Source: Ralstonia sp. TCR112 | GTDB taxonomy: Bacteria > Pseudomonadota > Gammaproteobacteria > Burkholderiales > Burkholderiaceae | DNA: 59,304 nucleotides | NCBI RefSeq assembly: GCF_007997035.1 | Contig: NZ_VOSS01000077.1 | Coordinates: 1 to 59,304, forward strand | Direction of reading: 5' to 3' | Shown: one piece after another, positions 15,447-26,623 of the stretch | Layout: the number at the start of each line of letters is the position of its first letter | How positions within the stretch are numbered: the stretch's first letter is position 1 | Made by a program: the position numbers and the translations under genes | The notes under the pieces: model-generated | The model's input: only the letters and a program-made list of their open reading frames with translations | Told to the model about the DNA's origin: nothing | Databases searched by the model: none

Positions 15447-17867
15447 ATGAAACGCTTGCACGCCCTGCGTCGGCCTGCGGTGCTGGTCTGGTTGACCGGC
15501 CTGCTGCTGTGCGCGGTCGTGATCGGACGTACCAGCTTTACGGCGGACTTGTCGGCGTTTCTGCCGCGATCGCCGAGTGCGGAGCAGCGTGTGCTGGTCG
15601 ACCAATTGCGCGAGGGGCTGGTGTCGCGGCTCATCCTCGTCGGCATCGAGGGCGGCGACGCGGTCACGCGCGCAACGCTGTCAAAGCAGCTGGCCGCCAC
15701 GCTGCGTGCCGACGCACGGTTCAGTGCCGTCAATAACGGCGAGCCCGTGAGCGAGGCCCGCGACCGGCAGTTCGTCTTCGACCACCGCTACGTGCTCAGC
15801 CCGGCTGTCACGCCACAGCGCTTTTCCACCGAAGGCCTGCACGCGGCGCTGGGCGAAAGTCTGGACCTGCTCAGTTCATCGGCCGGGCTCGTCGCCAAGA
15901 ACATGCTGCCGCGCGATCCGACCGGCGAGGTGGCGGCGCTCGTCGGCCAACTCGACAACACGGCGCTGCCGTCGTCGATGCATGGCGTGTGGGCATCGCG
16001 CGATGGCCAGCGCGCCGTGCTGGTCGTGCAGACAGCTGCGGCCGGCTCCGACACCGATGCGCAGGCACAGGCCATCGATACCGTGCGCCGCGCATTCGAG
16101 GCGGCCGCCCGCACCGTGCCGAACGCGACGTCAACGCGCATCGTGATGACGGGCCCGGGCGTGTTCTCCGTGGAGTCACGCGACACCATCAAGCGCGACG
16201 TCGAGCGGCTTTCCACGGTGAGCCTCTTGCTGGTGGTGGCACTGCTGCTAACGGTGTACCGCTCGCCGCGCACGGTGGCGCTGGGCTTGCTGCCCGTGCT
16301 GTCCGGCGTGGCGGCAGGCGTGGCGGCCGTCAGCCTGACGTTCGGCGCGGTGCACGGGCTCACGCTCGGGTTCGGCACCACGCTCATCGGCGAGGCGGTC
16401 GACTATTCGATCTACCTGTTTGTGCAATCGGCCCGTCTGCACGGCGCCACCGCAAATGACAGCCTGCGCGCGTGGATTGCCACGTACTGGCCGACCATTC
16501 GCCTGGGTGTGCTGACCTCGGTGTGCGGCTTTGCGTCGATGCTGTTCTCAGGGTTTCCGGGGCTTGTGCAGTTGGGGCTGTATTCGATTGTGGGATTGGT
16601 GACGGCCGCGCTCGTGACGCGTTACGTGTTGCCGCATCTGCGTGGTGCAGAAGTAGCGACGCGTGATGTCTCGCGCGTGGGCACGTGGCTGACGCGAGCG
16701 ACGTCTGCCGCACCGCGCCTGCGCTGGCTGTTGGCGGCGGCGCTCATCGGCGCATGTACGGCGCTTGTGTTGCACCGCGATGGCTTGTGGAGCCGCGAAC
16801 TCGCCGCGCTGAGCCCCGTGCCCGCGAAGAGCCAGGCGCTCGACGCCAGCCTGCGCGCAGACGTGGGTGCGCCCGATGTGCGCTATCTGGTGGTGATTCC
16901 GGCTGCAACGGAACAGGCGGCGCTGGAAGGCGCCGAGAAGATCTCCGCGCAACTGCAACCGCTGGTAGACAACGGCGTGCTCGCCGGCTTCGAAAATCCC
17001 GCGCGTTATCTGCCGAGCGATGCCACGCAGCAAGCGCGCCTTGCAAGCCTGCCCCCCGCCGATGCGCTGGCCGCCCGCATGCGCAACGCCGTTGAAGACC
17101 AGCCGATCCGCGTGAAGCCCGATCTCTTCGCGCCGTTCATCGCCGATGTGGAGGCGGCACGCACGCAGCCCCTTTTGCGGCGTGCAGACCTGAAGGGCAC
17201 GTCGATGGCATTGGCGGTGGACGCACTGCTGACCGAGCGCGCCGGCCAATGGAGCGCCATGCTGCCACTGCGTGCACCAGCGGCCGCGCCGGCCACGGCA
17301 AATAACGCCACAAATCGTCCCAGCCTGGACGCCGCCCCGATTCGCTCGGCCGTCGCACAAGCGAACGTGCCCGGCGCGCTCTTCGTCGACATGAAGGTTG
17401 AAGCCGATCGGCTGTACATGGATTACGTGCGGGAAGACCTTCGCCTGTCGCTCGCGGGTTTTGCGGCAATCGCGTTGCTGCTGCTCGTGGCGCTGCGCTC
17501 ACCGCAGCGGACACTCCGGGCGTTGGCGCCCTTGGTGGCGGCCGTCCTGGTGGTGACGGCCGGGTTTGCGCTGGCACGCGTGCCGCTGACCATCCTGCAT
17601 CTGGTCGGCATGCTGCTGATCGTGGCCGTGGGCTCGAACTACGCGCTGTTCTTCAATCAACGCACGCAGGCCATTGCGCCGCAAACGCTGGTATCACTGC
17701 TGGTGGCCAATCTGGCGACGGTGGCCGGCTTCGGCCTGCTGGCGTTTTCCCGCGTGCCGATGCTCGAAACCTTCGGGCTGACCGTCGGCCCGGGCGCCAT
17801 GCTTGCGCTGGTGTTTGCCGCCATCCTTGCGCCACGCGCCCATCACGATCAGCACGCCGCCGCATGA
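15447..17867 (+). CDS. MMPL/RND-family lipid exporter (ApeM-like)
   Basis: An 806-residue inner-membrane transporter with the duplicated RND layout: one membrane segment near residue 15, a large periplasmic loop, five segments at about 245-400, then a second segment near 430, a second loop and five more segments at about 660-795. LIGEAVDYSIYLFVQ near 315 is the usual charged or polar stretch of membrane helix 4. MMPL proteins flip or export long-chain lipids, so it should move the cluster's product to the outer leaflet or the LolA-like carrier. It lies 13 bases after the carrier gene and overlaps the deacetylase gene by ATGA. Confidence 0.88.
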   Translation: MKRLHALRRPAVLVWLTGLLLCAVVIGRTSFTADLSAFLPRSPSAEQRVLVDQLREGLVSRLILVGIEGGDAVTRATLSKQLAATLRADARFSAVNNGEPVSEARDRQFVFDHRYVLSPAVTPQRFSTEGLHAALGESLDLLSSSAGLVAKNMLPRDPTGEVAALVGQLDNTALPSSMHGVWASRDGQRAVLVVQTAAAGSDTDAQAQAIDTVRRAFEAAARTVPNATSTRIVMTGPGVFSVESRDTIKRDVERLSTVSLLLVVALLLTVYRSPRTVALGLLPVLSGVAAGVAAVSLTFGAVHGLTLGFGTTLIGEAVDYSIYLFVQSARLHGATANDSLRAWIATYWPTIRLGVLTSVCGFASMLFSGFPGLVQLGLYSIVGLVTAALVTRYVLPHLRGAEVATRDVSRVGTWLTRATSAAPRLRWLLAAALIGACTALVLHRDGLWSRELAALSPVPAKSQALDASLRADVGAPDVRYLVVIPAATEQAALEGAEKISAQLQPLVDNGVLAGFENPARYLPSDATQQARLASLPPADALAARMRNAVEDQPIRVKPDLFAPFIADVEAARTQPLLRRADLKGTSMALAVDALLTERAGQWSAMLPLRAPAAAPATANNATNRPSLDAAPIRSAVAQANVPGALFVDMKVEADRLYMDYVREDLRLSLAGFAAIALLLLVALRSPQRTLRALAPLVAAVLVVTAGFALARVPLTILHLVGMLLIVAVGSNYALFFNQRTQAIAPQTLVSLLVANLATVAGFGLLAFSRVPMLETFGLTVGPGAMLALVFAAILAPRAHHDQHAAA

Positions 17868-18727
17868 ACGCACCGACCACCTCACCGCTTGGCACGGCCC
17901 GTCGCTGGAAGCCGAGCCCGCTAATCAACGGCGCCCTGGCACTGCACGCCGGTGCGGCCGTTGCCGTCGCAGCCGACCCATCGACGTGGCCGTGGGCGGG
18001 CGGTGGCGTCGTCGCCTCGCATCTGGTGCTGATGGCCGGTGGTCTGTGGCCGCGCAGCCGCTGGCTGGGCCCGAACTGGACGCATCTGCCCGCCACGGCG
18101 GGGCGGCAGATCGCGTTGACCATCGACGACGGCCCTGACCCCGATGTCACGCCGCGCGTGCTGGACATGCTTGACCAATACGGCGCCAAGGCCACCTTCT
18201 TCTGCATCGGCGAATTGGCGCAGCGGCACCCGCGCTGCGTCGAGGCCATCGTCGCGCGCGGGCACGCGGTGGAAAACCACAGTCAGCGCCATCGGCACAC
18301 GTTCTCGCTGCAGGGGCCGGGCGCGTTGCGGCGCGAGATTGCCGCCGCACAGGACACGCTCACGCAGATCACCGGCACGCGCCCGCTGTTCTTCCGCGCG
18401 CCGGCCGGACTGCGCAATCCGTTTCTGGAGCCCGTGCTGTGTCAGCTTGGCCTGCAACTGGCGAGCTGGACGCGCCGCGGCTTCGACACCCGCTCGCGCA
18501 ACGCCGAAGCCATTGCCCACCGCCTGCTGCACGGTCTCGCGCCACGAGACATCCTGCTGCTCCACGACGGCCACGCGGCGCGCGATGCACACGGCGCGCC
18601 CGTTTTGCTGGCCGTGTTGCCGAAGGTGCTGGAAGCCGCTGCGCGCGCGCAATTGCAGTGGACAACGTTGCGCGCTGCCCTCCCGGCTCAGCCCGCGCAG
18701 ACCACCCGCCCGCAAATGGCCATTTGA
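17864..18727 (+). CDS. Polysaccharide deacetylase (NodB/CE4) family protein within the cluster
   Basis: A 287-residue protein. Two hydrophobic segments near residues 25-65 suggest membrane anchoring. The CE4 domain starts near residue 83 with TIDDGPDP, which supplies the metal and catalytic Asp pair, and has the metal ligands in NHSQRH near 143, the RAPAG motif near 183 and a final LLHDGH near 229. CE4 enzymes remove N-acetyl groups from sugars. It may trim a sugar added by the glycosyltransferase at 9992. This gene type is absent from the E. coli aryl polyene cluster. Confidence 0.85.
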   Translation: MNAPTTSPLGTARRWKPSPLINGALALHAGAAVAVAADPSTWPWAGGGVVASHLVLMAGGLWPRSRWLGPNWTHLPATAGRQIALTIDDGPDPDVTPRVLDMLDQYGAKATFFCIGELAQRHPRCVEAIVARGHAVENHSQRHRHTFSLQGPGALRREIAAAQDTLTQITGTRPLFFRAPAGLRNPFLEPVLCQLGLQLASWTRRGFDTRSRNAEAIAHRLLHGLAPRDILLLHDGHAARDAHGAPVLLAVLPKVLEAAARAQLQWTTLRAALPAQPAQTTRPQMAI

Positions 18728-18799
18728 TAAAATTTGTTAAGAATCGGCGCGCCAGTCTGCCGGACCATCCCACCCCACCATCGCCGCGACATCCTGCCC

Positions 18800-20017
18800 G
18801 TGAAGCCCGTCCTGCTCACGCATTTCACCGCCACGAGCTGCCTCGGACGTGGCCTTGACGCCACGCTCGACGCGTTGCGCGGCCAACGTGGCGGCCTCAC
18901 GCCGTGCACCTTTCCGCGCGCCGATCTCGACACGTGGATCGGCGAAGTGCCCGGAGCCGATGCCGCGCCGGTACGTGCAGATCTGGCCGATTTCGATTGC
19001 CGCAACAACAGGCTCGCCCAGATCGGCCTCACACAGGACGGTTTTGCCGAAGGCGTTGAAGCCGCCAAGGCGCGCCATGGTGCCGCGCGCGTCGGCGTAT
19101 TCATCGGCACCAGCACGTCGGGCATTCTCGAAACCGAACGCGCCTATCAGCAGCGCGATCCGCAAACGGGCGCGCTGCCGGCGAGTTTTCACTACGCGCA
19201 GACGCACAACATCTATTCGCCCGCCGCCTTTGTGCGTGCGTACTTTGGGCTGCGCGGGCCGGCCATGGTGATTTCGTCGGCGTGCTCGTCGGGCGCCAAG
19301 GTCTTTGCCTCGGCGCGGCGCATGCTGGCGGCGGGCCTGATCGATGCGGCGGTGGTCGGCGGTGTCGATTCGCTGTGCCTGACCGCGCTGTACGGTTTCA
19401 ACTCGCTTGAGCTGCTGTCGCGGCAACCTTGCCGACCGTACGATGCGGCGCGGGACGGCATCTCCATCGGCGAGGCCGCAGCCTTTGCGCTGCTGGAGCG
19501 CGCACCCGACGCCAACGGCGCGCTGGACGACGACGCCATCCTGCTGCTCGGCATTGGCGAATCGAGCGATGCGCATCACATGTCGTCGCCGCATCCCGAA
19601 GGATTGGGCGCCCGCGCGGCCATGGCGCAAGCGCTCGCCACCAGCGGCCTGAGCGCAACGGACATCGATTACATCAACCTGCACGGCACCGGCACGCCCA
19701 GCAATGACGCTGCGGAGGCGCGGGCCATCCAGGCGCTGTTCGACGGCACGGCGTGCAGTTCGACCAAGGGCGCGACCGGCCACACGCTGGGCGCGGCGGG
19801 AGCGTTGGAAGCCGTGATTACGGCGCTGGCGCTGCGCCATCAATTTCTGCCCGCCGGCATCAACACCACGCAGCCCGACCCGGCGTTGAACGTCAACTAC
19901 CTGACAACCAGCCGCGACGCGCCTGTTCGCGCGGCACTCAGCAATGCGTTTGGCTTTGGCGGCACGAATTGCAGCCTGGTCTTTGCCCGCGCAGGCGATG
20001 TGGGGCGAGCGTCATGA
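18800..20017 (+). CDS. Beta-ketoacyl-ACP synthase of the cluster (ApeO/ApeR-like)
   Basis: A 405-residue elongating ketosynthase. The catalytic triad is intact: Cys162 in SSACSSG, His295 in NLHGTGTPSND and His328 in GATGHTLGAAG. It should condense malonyl-ACP with the growing chain. GTG at 18800 is chosen because it opens the conserved N-terminus (KPVLLTHFTATSCLGRG) seen in this group; the preceding 66 bases are open but not family-like. Its stop overlaps the chain-length-factor-like gene, and the two probably form a heterodimer. Confidence 0.9.
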   Translation: MKPVLLTHFTATSCLGRGLDATLDALRGQRGGLTPCTFPRADLDTWIGEVPGADAAPVRADLADFDCRNNRLAQIGLTQDGFAEGVEAAKARHGAARVGVFIGTSTSGILETERAYQQRDPQTGALPASFHYAQTHNIYSPAAFVRAYFGLRGPAMVISSACSSGAKVFASARRMLAAGLIDAAVVGGVDSLCLTALYGFNSLELLSRQPCRPYDAARDGISIGEAAAFALLERAPDANGALDDDAILLLGIGESSDAHHMSSPHPEGLGARAAMAQALATSGLSATDIDYINLHGTGTPSNDAAEARAIQALFDGTACSSTKGATGHTLGAAGALEAVITALALRHQFLPAGINTTQPDPALNVNYLTTSRDAPVRAALSNAFGFGGTNCSLVFARAGDVGRAS

Positions 20018-20817
20018 CGGGCCTGAGCGTCTTCATCGAAAGCATCGGCGTACTGGGCCCCGGGCTGCAGGATTGGCCGCACACGGCTGACGTGCTCGCA
20101 GGCCGCGCACCCTACGCACACGCGCCGACGGAATTGCCGCCGCCAGCCGGCCTGCCGTCGGTGGAACGTCGTCGGACGGGGCCGGTAGTGAAACTCGCGC
20201 TGGCAGTCGGCCACGAAGCCGTTGCAGCGAGCGGACGCGATGCCGCGACGCTGGCCACGGTCTTCAGCTCGTCTGGCGGCGACGGCCATAACTGCAACGC
20301 CATCTGCGAGACCTTGGCAGGCGACGATCGCAAACTGTCGCCCACGCGCTTCCACAACTCCGTGCACAACGCGCCAGCCGGCTACTGGAGCATCGCCACG
20401 CACGCGATGGCGCCGTCCAACGTGCTGTGCGCGTACGACGGCAGCTTTGCCGCCGGCCTGCTGGACAGCCTCTGCCAGGTCGCAATTGACGCCACGCCAA
20501 CGCTGCTGATCGCCTATGACGGCGACTACCCGGAACCGCTGAATGCGGTGCGGCCCGTGCCCGACACGTTTGGAGTGGCGCTGGTGCTCGCGCCCGAAGC
20601 CGGCCCGCGCACGCTCGCGCGCATTGACGTTGCGCTGACCGACGCGCCGCCGACGGCGTTGGCACATACCGGCCTGGAAACCCTGTGGCACGGCAACGCC
20701 GCAGCCCGCGCGCTGCCACTGCTGGAAGCGTTGGCCGCACGGCGCGCAGGCCGCGTGGTGCTCGAGTATTTGCCCGAGACCCGCGTGCAGATCGACATCA
20801 CCTTCGGCATGCCATGA
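20014..20817 (+). CDS. Ketosynthase-like chain-length-factor protein (ApeC-like)
   Basis: A 267-residue protein with a ketosynthase fold but without the catalytic cysteine. The region FSSSGGDGHNCNAICETL near residue 87 and the motif RFHNSVHNAPAGYWSIA near 110-127 are those of beta-ketoacyl synthase chain-length-factor proteins in aryl polyene clusters. It is much shorter than a full ketosynthase. By analogy it pairs with the preceding ketosynthase and sets chain length. Start is fixed by the ATGA overlap with the ketosynthase stop. Confidence 0.8.
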   Translation: MTGLSVFIESIGVLGPGLQDWPHTADVLAGRAPYAHAPTELPPPAGLPSVERRRTGPVVKLALAVGHEAVAASGRDAATLATVFSSSGGDGHNCNAICETLAGDDRKLSPTRFHNSVHNAPAGYWSIATHAMAPSNVLCAYDGSFAAGLLDSLCQVAIDATPTLLIAYDGDYPEPLNAVRPVPDTFGVALVLAPEAGPRTLARIDVALTDAPPTALAHTGLETLWHGNAAARALPLLEALAARRAGRVVLEYLPETRVQIDITFGMP

Positions 20818-21275
20818 CGTCAACTGCGCAGCCGGCTCTGCCACTCGACCGCAACTGGATCGCGGCGCGCATTCCGCACAGCGGCGCGATGTGTCTGCTC
20901 GACACCGTTGTCGCCTGGGACGATGCGCACATCCATTGCCGCGCCACAAGCCATCGTGACGCCGCCAACCCGCTGCGTTCGCACGGTCAACTGGCTGCCG
21001 TCTGCGGCATCGAATACGCCGCTCAGGCGATGGCCGTGCACGGCGCTCTATGCGATGCTGCGCAAGCACGTCCGCGCGCCGGCTTTCTTGCCAGCGTGCG
21101 CAGCGTTGAAGCCCACGTATCGCGTCTCGACACCATCGACGCACCGCTCGACATCGAAGCTGAACGCATCGGCGGCGACGGTAACAACGTGCTGTACCGA
21201 TTCACCGTGCGCAGTGGCGCACGCATCCTGTTGACCGGCCGCGCCGCCGTGGTGCTCGACGCGTCCGTTGCATGA
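20814..21275 (+). CDS. 3-hydroxyacyl-ACP dehydratase (ApeP-like)
   Basis: A 153-residue hot-dog fold protein. The motifs IPHSGAMCLLD near residue 20 and GIEYAAQAMAVHGAL near 65-79 mark the ApeP group of dehydratases. It should remove water from 3-hydroxyacyl-ACP to leave a conjugated double bond. The cluster therefore has two dehydratase domains, this one and the one fused to the ligase. It overlaps both neighbours by ATGA. Confidence 0.85.
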   Translation: MTSTAQPALPLDRNWIAARIPHSGAMCLLDTVVAWDDAHIHCRATSHRDAANPLRSHGQLAAVCGIEYAAQAMAVHGALCDAAQARPRAGFLASVRSVEAHVSRLDTIDAPLDIEAERIGGDGNNVLYRFTVRSGARILLTGRAAVVLDASVA

Positions 21276-21559
21276 ACCTGTTTGTGAGGATTCCCGCCGT
21301 GAAAGGTCGTCTGCTTTTGATCCCTGCGCTGCTGCTGGCGCTGCTCAGTCCCCTGGCCCATGCCGACTTGTCAGAGACCAAGGAAAACATCAAGCAGGAC
21401 ACAAAGGAAGCGGCCCGCAAGACCGGGCATGCCGCGAAGGAAGCCGGGCATGCGACGGCCAACGCCGCGCGTACGGTTGGCCATGGCGTGAAGAATGCGG
21501 CGCATGCGACCAAATGCGGCGTGAAGCATCTCTTCAAGAAGCCATGTGAGAGCGACTAG
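21272..21559 (+). CDS. Small secreted amphipathic-repeat protein ending the cluster operon
   Basis: A 95-residue protein whose ATG overlaps the dehydratase stop. A signal peptide ends near residue 31 (SPLAHA). The mature part has 11-residue-like amphipathic repeats, with ETKENIKQDTKEAARKTG, HAAKEAGHATANAARTVG and HGVKNAAHATKCG, similar to LEA-type or YtxH-like proteins. Two Cys lie near the end. A GTG at 21300 with GAGG upstream could be an alternative start and would still leave a signal peptide. No family function can be given; its coupling suggests a role with the cluster's product in the periplasm. Confidence 0.7.
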   Translation: MNLFVRIPAVKGRLLLIPALLLALLSPLAHADLSETKENIKQDTKEAARKTGHAAKEAGHATANAARTVGHGVKNAAHATKCGVKHLFKKPCESD

Positions 21560-21586
21560 AACGCCGCAACCCTGCACACTGAAGGC

Positions 21587-21633
21587 CAACAAAAAAACCC
21601 GGCGTCCTTGGCGGACTGCCGGGTTTTTTGTTG
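21587..21633. terminator. Intrinsic terminator between the cluster and ssb, bidirectional
   Basis: CAACAAAAAAACCCGGC pairs with GCCGGGTTTTTTGTTG, with one unpaired A and a 14-base loop. A and T runs flank both sides, so it can stop the cluster transcript and the ssb transcript from the other strand. Confidence 0.9.
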
Positions 21634-21648
21634 GGTGCCGAGAGGGAC

Positions 21649-22197
21649 TTAGAACGGAATATCGTCGTCCATATCCTCAAAGCCATTCGACGGTGCCGGT
21701 TGACGACGTGCACCGCCGCCCTGGCCGCCACCTTCACCGCCGCGGGAGTAGCCACCGCCTTGGCCTTGACCTTGGCTGCGGCCACCGCCGTAACCACCGC
21801 CACCGCCGCCTTCACCGCCACGCGAGTAGCCGCCACCGCCACCACCGCTGCCGCCGCCCTCACCACCGCGGCCGCCGAGCATCTGCATCTGGTCTGCGAC
21901 GATCTCGGTGCTGTATTGCTTCTGGCCGTCCTTTTCCCATTGACGGGTCTTGAGACGACCTTCGATGTAGACCGACGAACCCTTCTTCAGGTATTCGCCC
22001 GCAATTTCAGCGAGACGGCCGAAGAAGGCGATGCGGTGCCACTCGGTGGCTTCCTTCATTTCGCCGCTGGCCTTGTCCTTGTAGCGGTCGGTGGTGGCCA
22101 CGCGAATGTTGGTGACCGCGTCGCCGCTGGGCATGTAGCGCGTTTCCGGATCGGCACCGAGATTGCCGACGATGATGACTTTGTTGACGGACGCCAT
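21649..22197 (-). CDS. ssb: Single-stranded DNA-binding protein
   Basis: A 182-residue SSB. The OB-fold domain covers about residues 1-110, starting with [20 protein letters not shown] and including [24 protein letters not shown] long Gly-rich linker (about 112-170) leads to the acidic tail DDDIPF that recruits repair and replication proteins. It coats single-stranded DNA during replication, recombination and repair. uvrA lies nearby, divergent beyond the MFS gene, an arrangement common in proteobacteria. Length and both ends fit the family. Confidence 0.97.
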   Translation of the reverse strand: MASVNKVIIVGNLGADPETRYMPSGDAVTNIRVATTDRYKDKASGEMKEATEWHRIAFFGRLAEIAGEYLKKGSSVYIEGRLKTRQWEKDGQKQYSTEIVADQMQMLGGRGGEGGGSGGGGGGYSRGGEGGGGGGYGGGRSQGQGQGGGYSRGGEGGGQGGGARRQPAPSNGFEDMDDDIPF

Positions 22198-22284
22198 GAT
22201 GAGTTTCCGAAGGTAATTGAAGGGATGCCGCCGTAAAGGGCTAACGAAAAAAAGCCGACTGAAAGTGTAGCGCTGAATGCCGCC

Positions 22285-23490
22285 CTAGTGCCGACGCAAC
22301 GCCGGCATCTGCATGGGGCTGGCGATTATAAGCCAGGCAAAAGCCAGTGCGGCGCAGGATAGGAATACAGCATGCTGCCCCGCGTGCAGCAGAATCCAGC
22401 CGCCGCCCGCACCGCCCGCAAACAGGCCCAGCGCCTGCGTCGTGTTGTACACGCCCATGGCCGCGCCCTTGCGTACGCCCGGCGCGTATTTCGACACCAG
22501 CGACGGTTGCGACGCCTCCAGCACGTTGAAGCCGAGGAAGTAGACCAGCAGCGCAATCGCCAGCGCGGCGAGCGTCGGATTCACTTCGCCCAGAGCCAGC
22601 TGCGCCACCATCACCAGCGCCACGGCAGACAGCAACACCGCCTTCATCTTGCCGCGCTTCTCGGCGGCAATGATGGCCGGCACCATCAGCACGAACGACA
22701 CGCCCATCACCGGCAGGTAGATCTTCCAGTGCGAATCCACCGGCAGGCCGGCGGCTTCCAGCATGTGCGGCAGCACGACGAACAACGCCGTCTGCGTGGC
22801 GTGCAGGGCGAACACGCCAAAGTTCAGGCGCAGCAGTTCAGGGTTGCGCAGGACTTCTCGGAACGGCGCTTTCACATGCTCGGGCGGACGCGGCGGGTTG
22901 GGCACCACCCACAGCACCACGCCGATGGCGACGATGGCCAGCACGCCAATCGCCGTAAACATGCCCGGCATGCCAACCCAGCGGAAGATGACCGGCGCAC
23001 TCACGATGGCGACGGCAAACGACAGGCCGATGCTGCCGCCGATCATGGCCATGGCCTTGGTGCGATGCTCCTCGCGCGTGAGGTCGGCCACGAAGGCGAT
23101 CACCGCCGACGAGATCGCGCCTGCGCCCTGGATGGCCCGCCCGACGGCAATGCCCGCCACGCTGTGCGAAAACGCCGCCACCAGGCTGCCCACCGCAAAA
23201 ATCACCAGCCCCGTCACGATGACGGGCTTGCGTCCGAAGCGATCCGACAGCCAGCCGTACGGGATATAGAGCACCGCCTGCGTGAGGCCGTATACGCCGA
23301 TGGCGAAGGCGACGAGCTGGGTGTTGTTGCCGTCGGGCAGCGTTTTCGCAAACACCGCGAAGACCGGCATGATCATGAACAGACCCAACATGCGCAGCGC
23401 GAAGATGCCGGCCAGCGAGGCGGCCGCGCGCAGCTCAAGGCCGTTCATGCGGCCGGAGGCGGAAGTCATGGATGGGGAAGCGGAGGACAT
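22285..23490 (-). CDS. Major facilitator superfamily transporter
   Basis: A 401-residue transporter with twelve predicted membrane segments. [16 protein letters not shown] near residue 75 is the conserved loop 2-3 motif of MFS proton-driven carriers. [31 protein letters not shown] near 120-150 matches motif C and the next loop of drug/H+ antiporters. The substrate is unknown. The ATG at 23490 is preferred; another in-frame ATG lies 17 codons upstream at 23541, and two more at 23466 and 23448. It diverges from uvrA and precedes ssb by 87 bases. Confidence 0.85.
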   Translation of the reverse strand: MSSASPSMTSASGRMNGLELRAAASLAGIFALRMLGLFMIMPVFAVFAKTLPDGNNTQLVAFAIGVYGLTQAVLYIPYGWLSDRFGRKPVIVTGLVIFAVGSLVAAFSHSVAGIAVGRAIQGAGAISSAVIAFVADLTREEHRTKAMAMIGGSIGLSFAVAIVSAPVIFRWVGMPGMFTAIGVLAIVAIGVVLWVVPNPPRPPEHVKAPFREVLRNPELLRLNFGVFALHATQTALFVVLPHMLEAAGLPVDSHWKIYLPVMGVSFVLMVPAIIAAEKRGKMKAVLLSAVALVMVAQLALGEVNPTLAALAIALLVYFLGFNVLEASQPSLVSKYAPGVRKGAAMGVYNTTQALGLFAGGAGGGWILLHAGQHAVFLSCAALAFAWLIIASPMQMPALRRH

Positions 23491-23588
23491 GGTGCGGAAA
23501 CCGCCGCGAAAACCAGGAAGAAAAAGCGGCGACAAGAACACTTGAACGGTCTCACGGATTGCCCCATCTGGGGGCAGATACCAGCAAA

Positions 23589-23606
23589 ACCGAAGTTCGG
23601 TATATT
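23589..23606. promoter_or_regulatory. uvrA promoter region with a 13-base palindrome
   Basis: ACCGAAGTTCGGT (23589-23601) is a perfect palindrome around a central G. It overlaps TATATT (23601-23606), the likely -10 box of uvrA, 86 bases before the start codon. A repressor bound here would block transcription. No LexA-type CTG-N10-CAG box is present in the intergenic region. Confidence 0.45.
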
Positions 23607-23691
23607 AGCAGGCTTACCCTTTTCCACCCCTCCGCCGATTGCCGCAGGCGGTCTGCACCCCGACGCCGCATTCAGCTGCACTCAGCCGCAC

Positions 23692-26556
<2,865 letters not shown>

Positions 26557-26573
26557 GCGCGGTCATCCGGCAA

Positions 26574-26606
26574 CAAAAAAAGCGCAGCTTCGGCTGCGCT
26601 TTTTCT
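26574..26606. terminator. Intrinsic terminator after uvrA with a TTCG loop
   Basis: AAAAAAGCGCAGC, loop TTCG, then GCTGCGCTTTTT: a stable tetraloop hairpin with A and T runs on both sides. It can also end the convergent Na/Pi cotransporter transcript. Confidence 0.93.
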
Positions 26607-26623
26607 TGGCGCCAATACCACCT

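Noticed and set aside
23568-23584. Possible LexA box CTGGGGGCAGATACCAG before uvrA
   Set aside because: The spacing between CTG and CAG is 11, not 10, and the inner bases do not match the consensus.
22372-23691. In-frame upstream extension of uvrA
   Set aside because: It lies antisense to the MFS gene, and the conserved UvrA N-terminus starts at 23692; the open frame comes from base composition.
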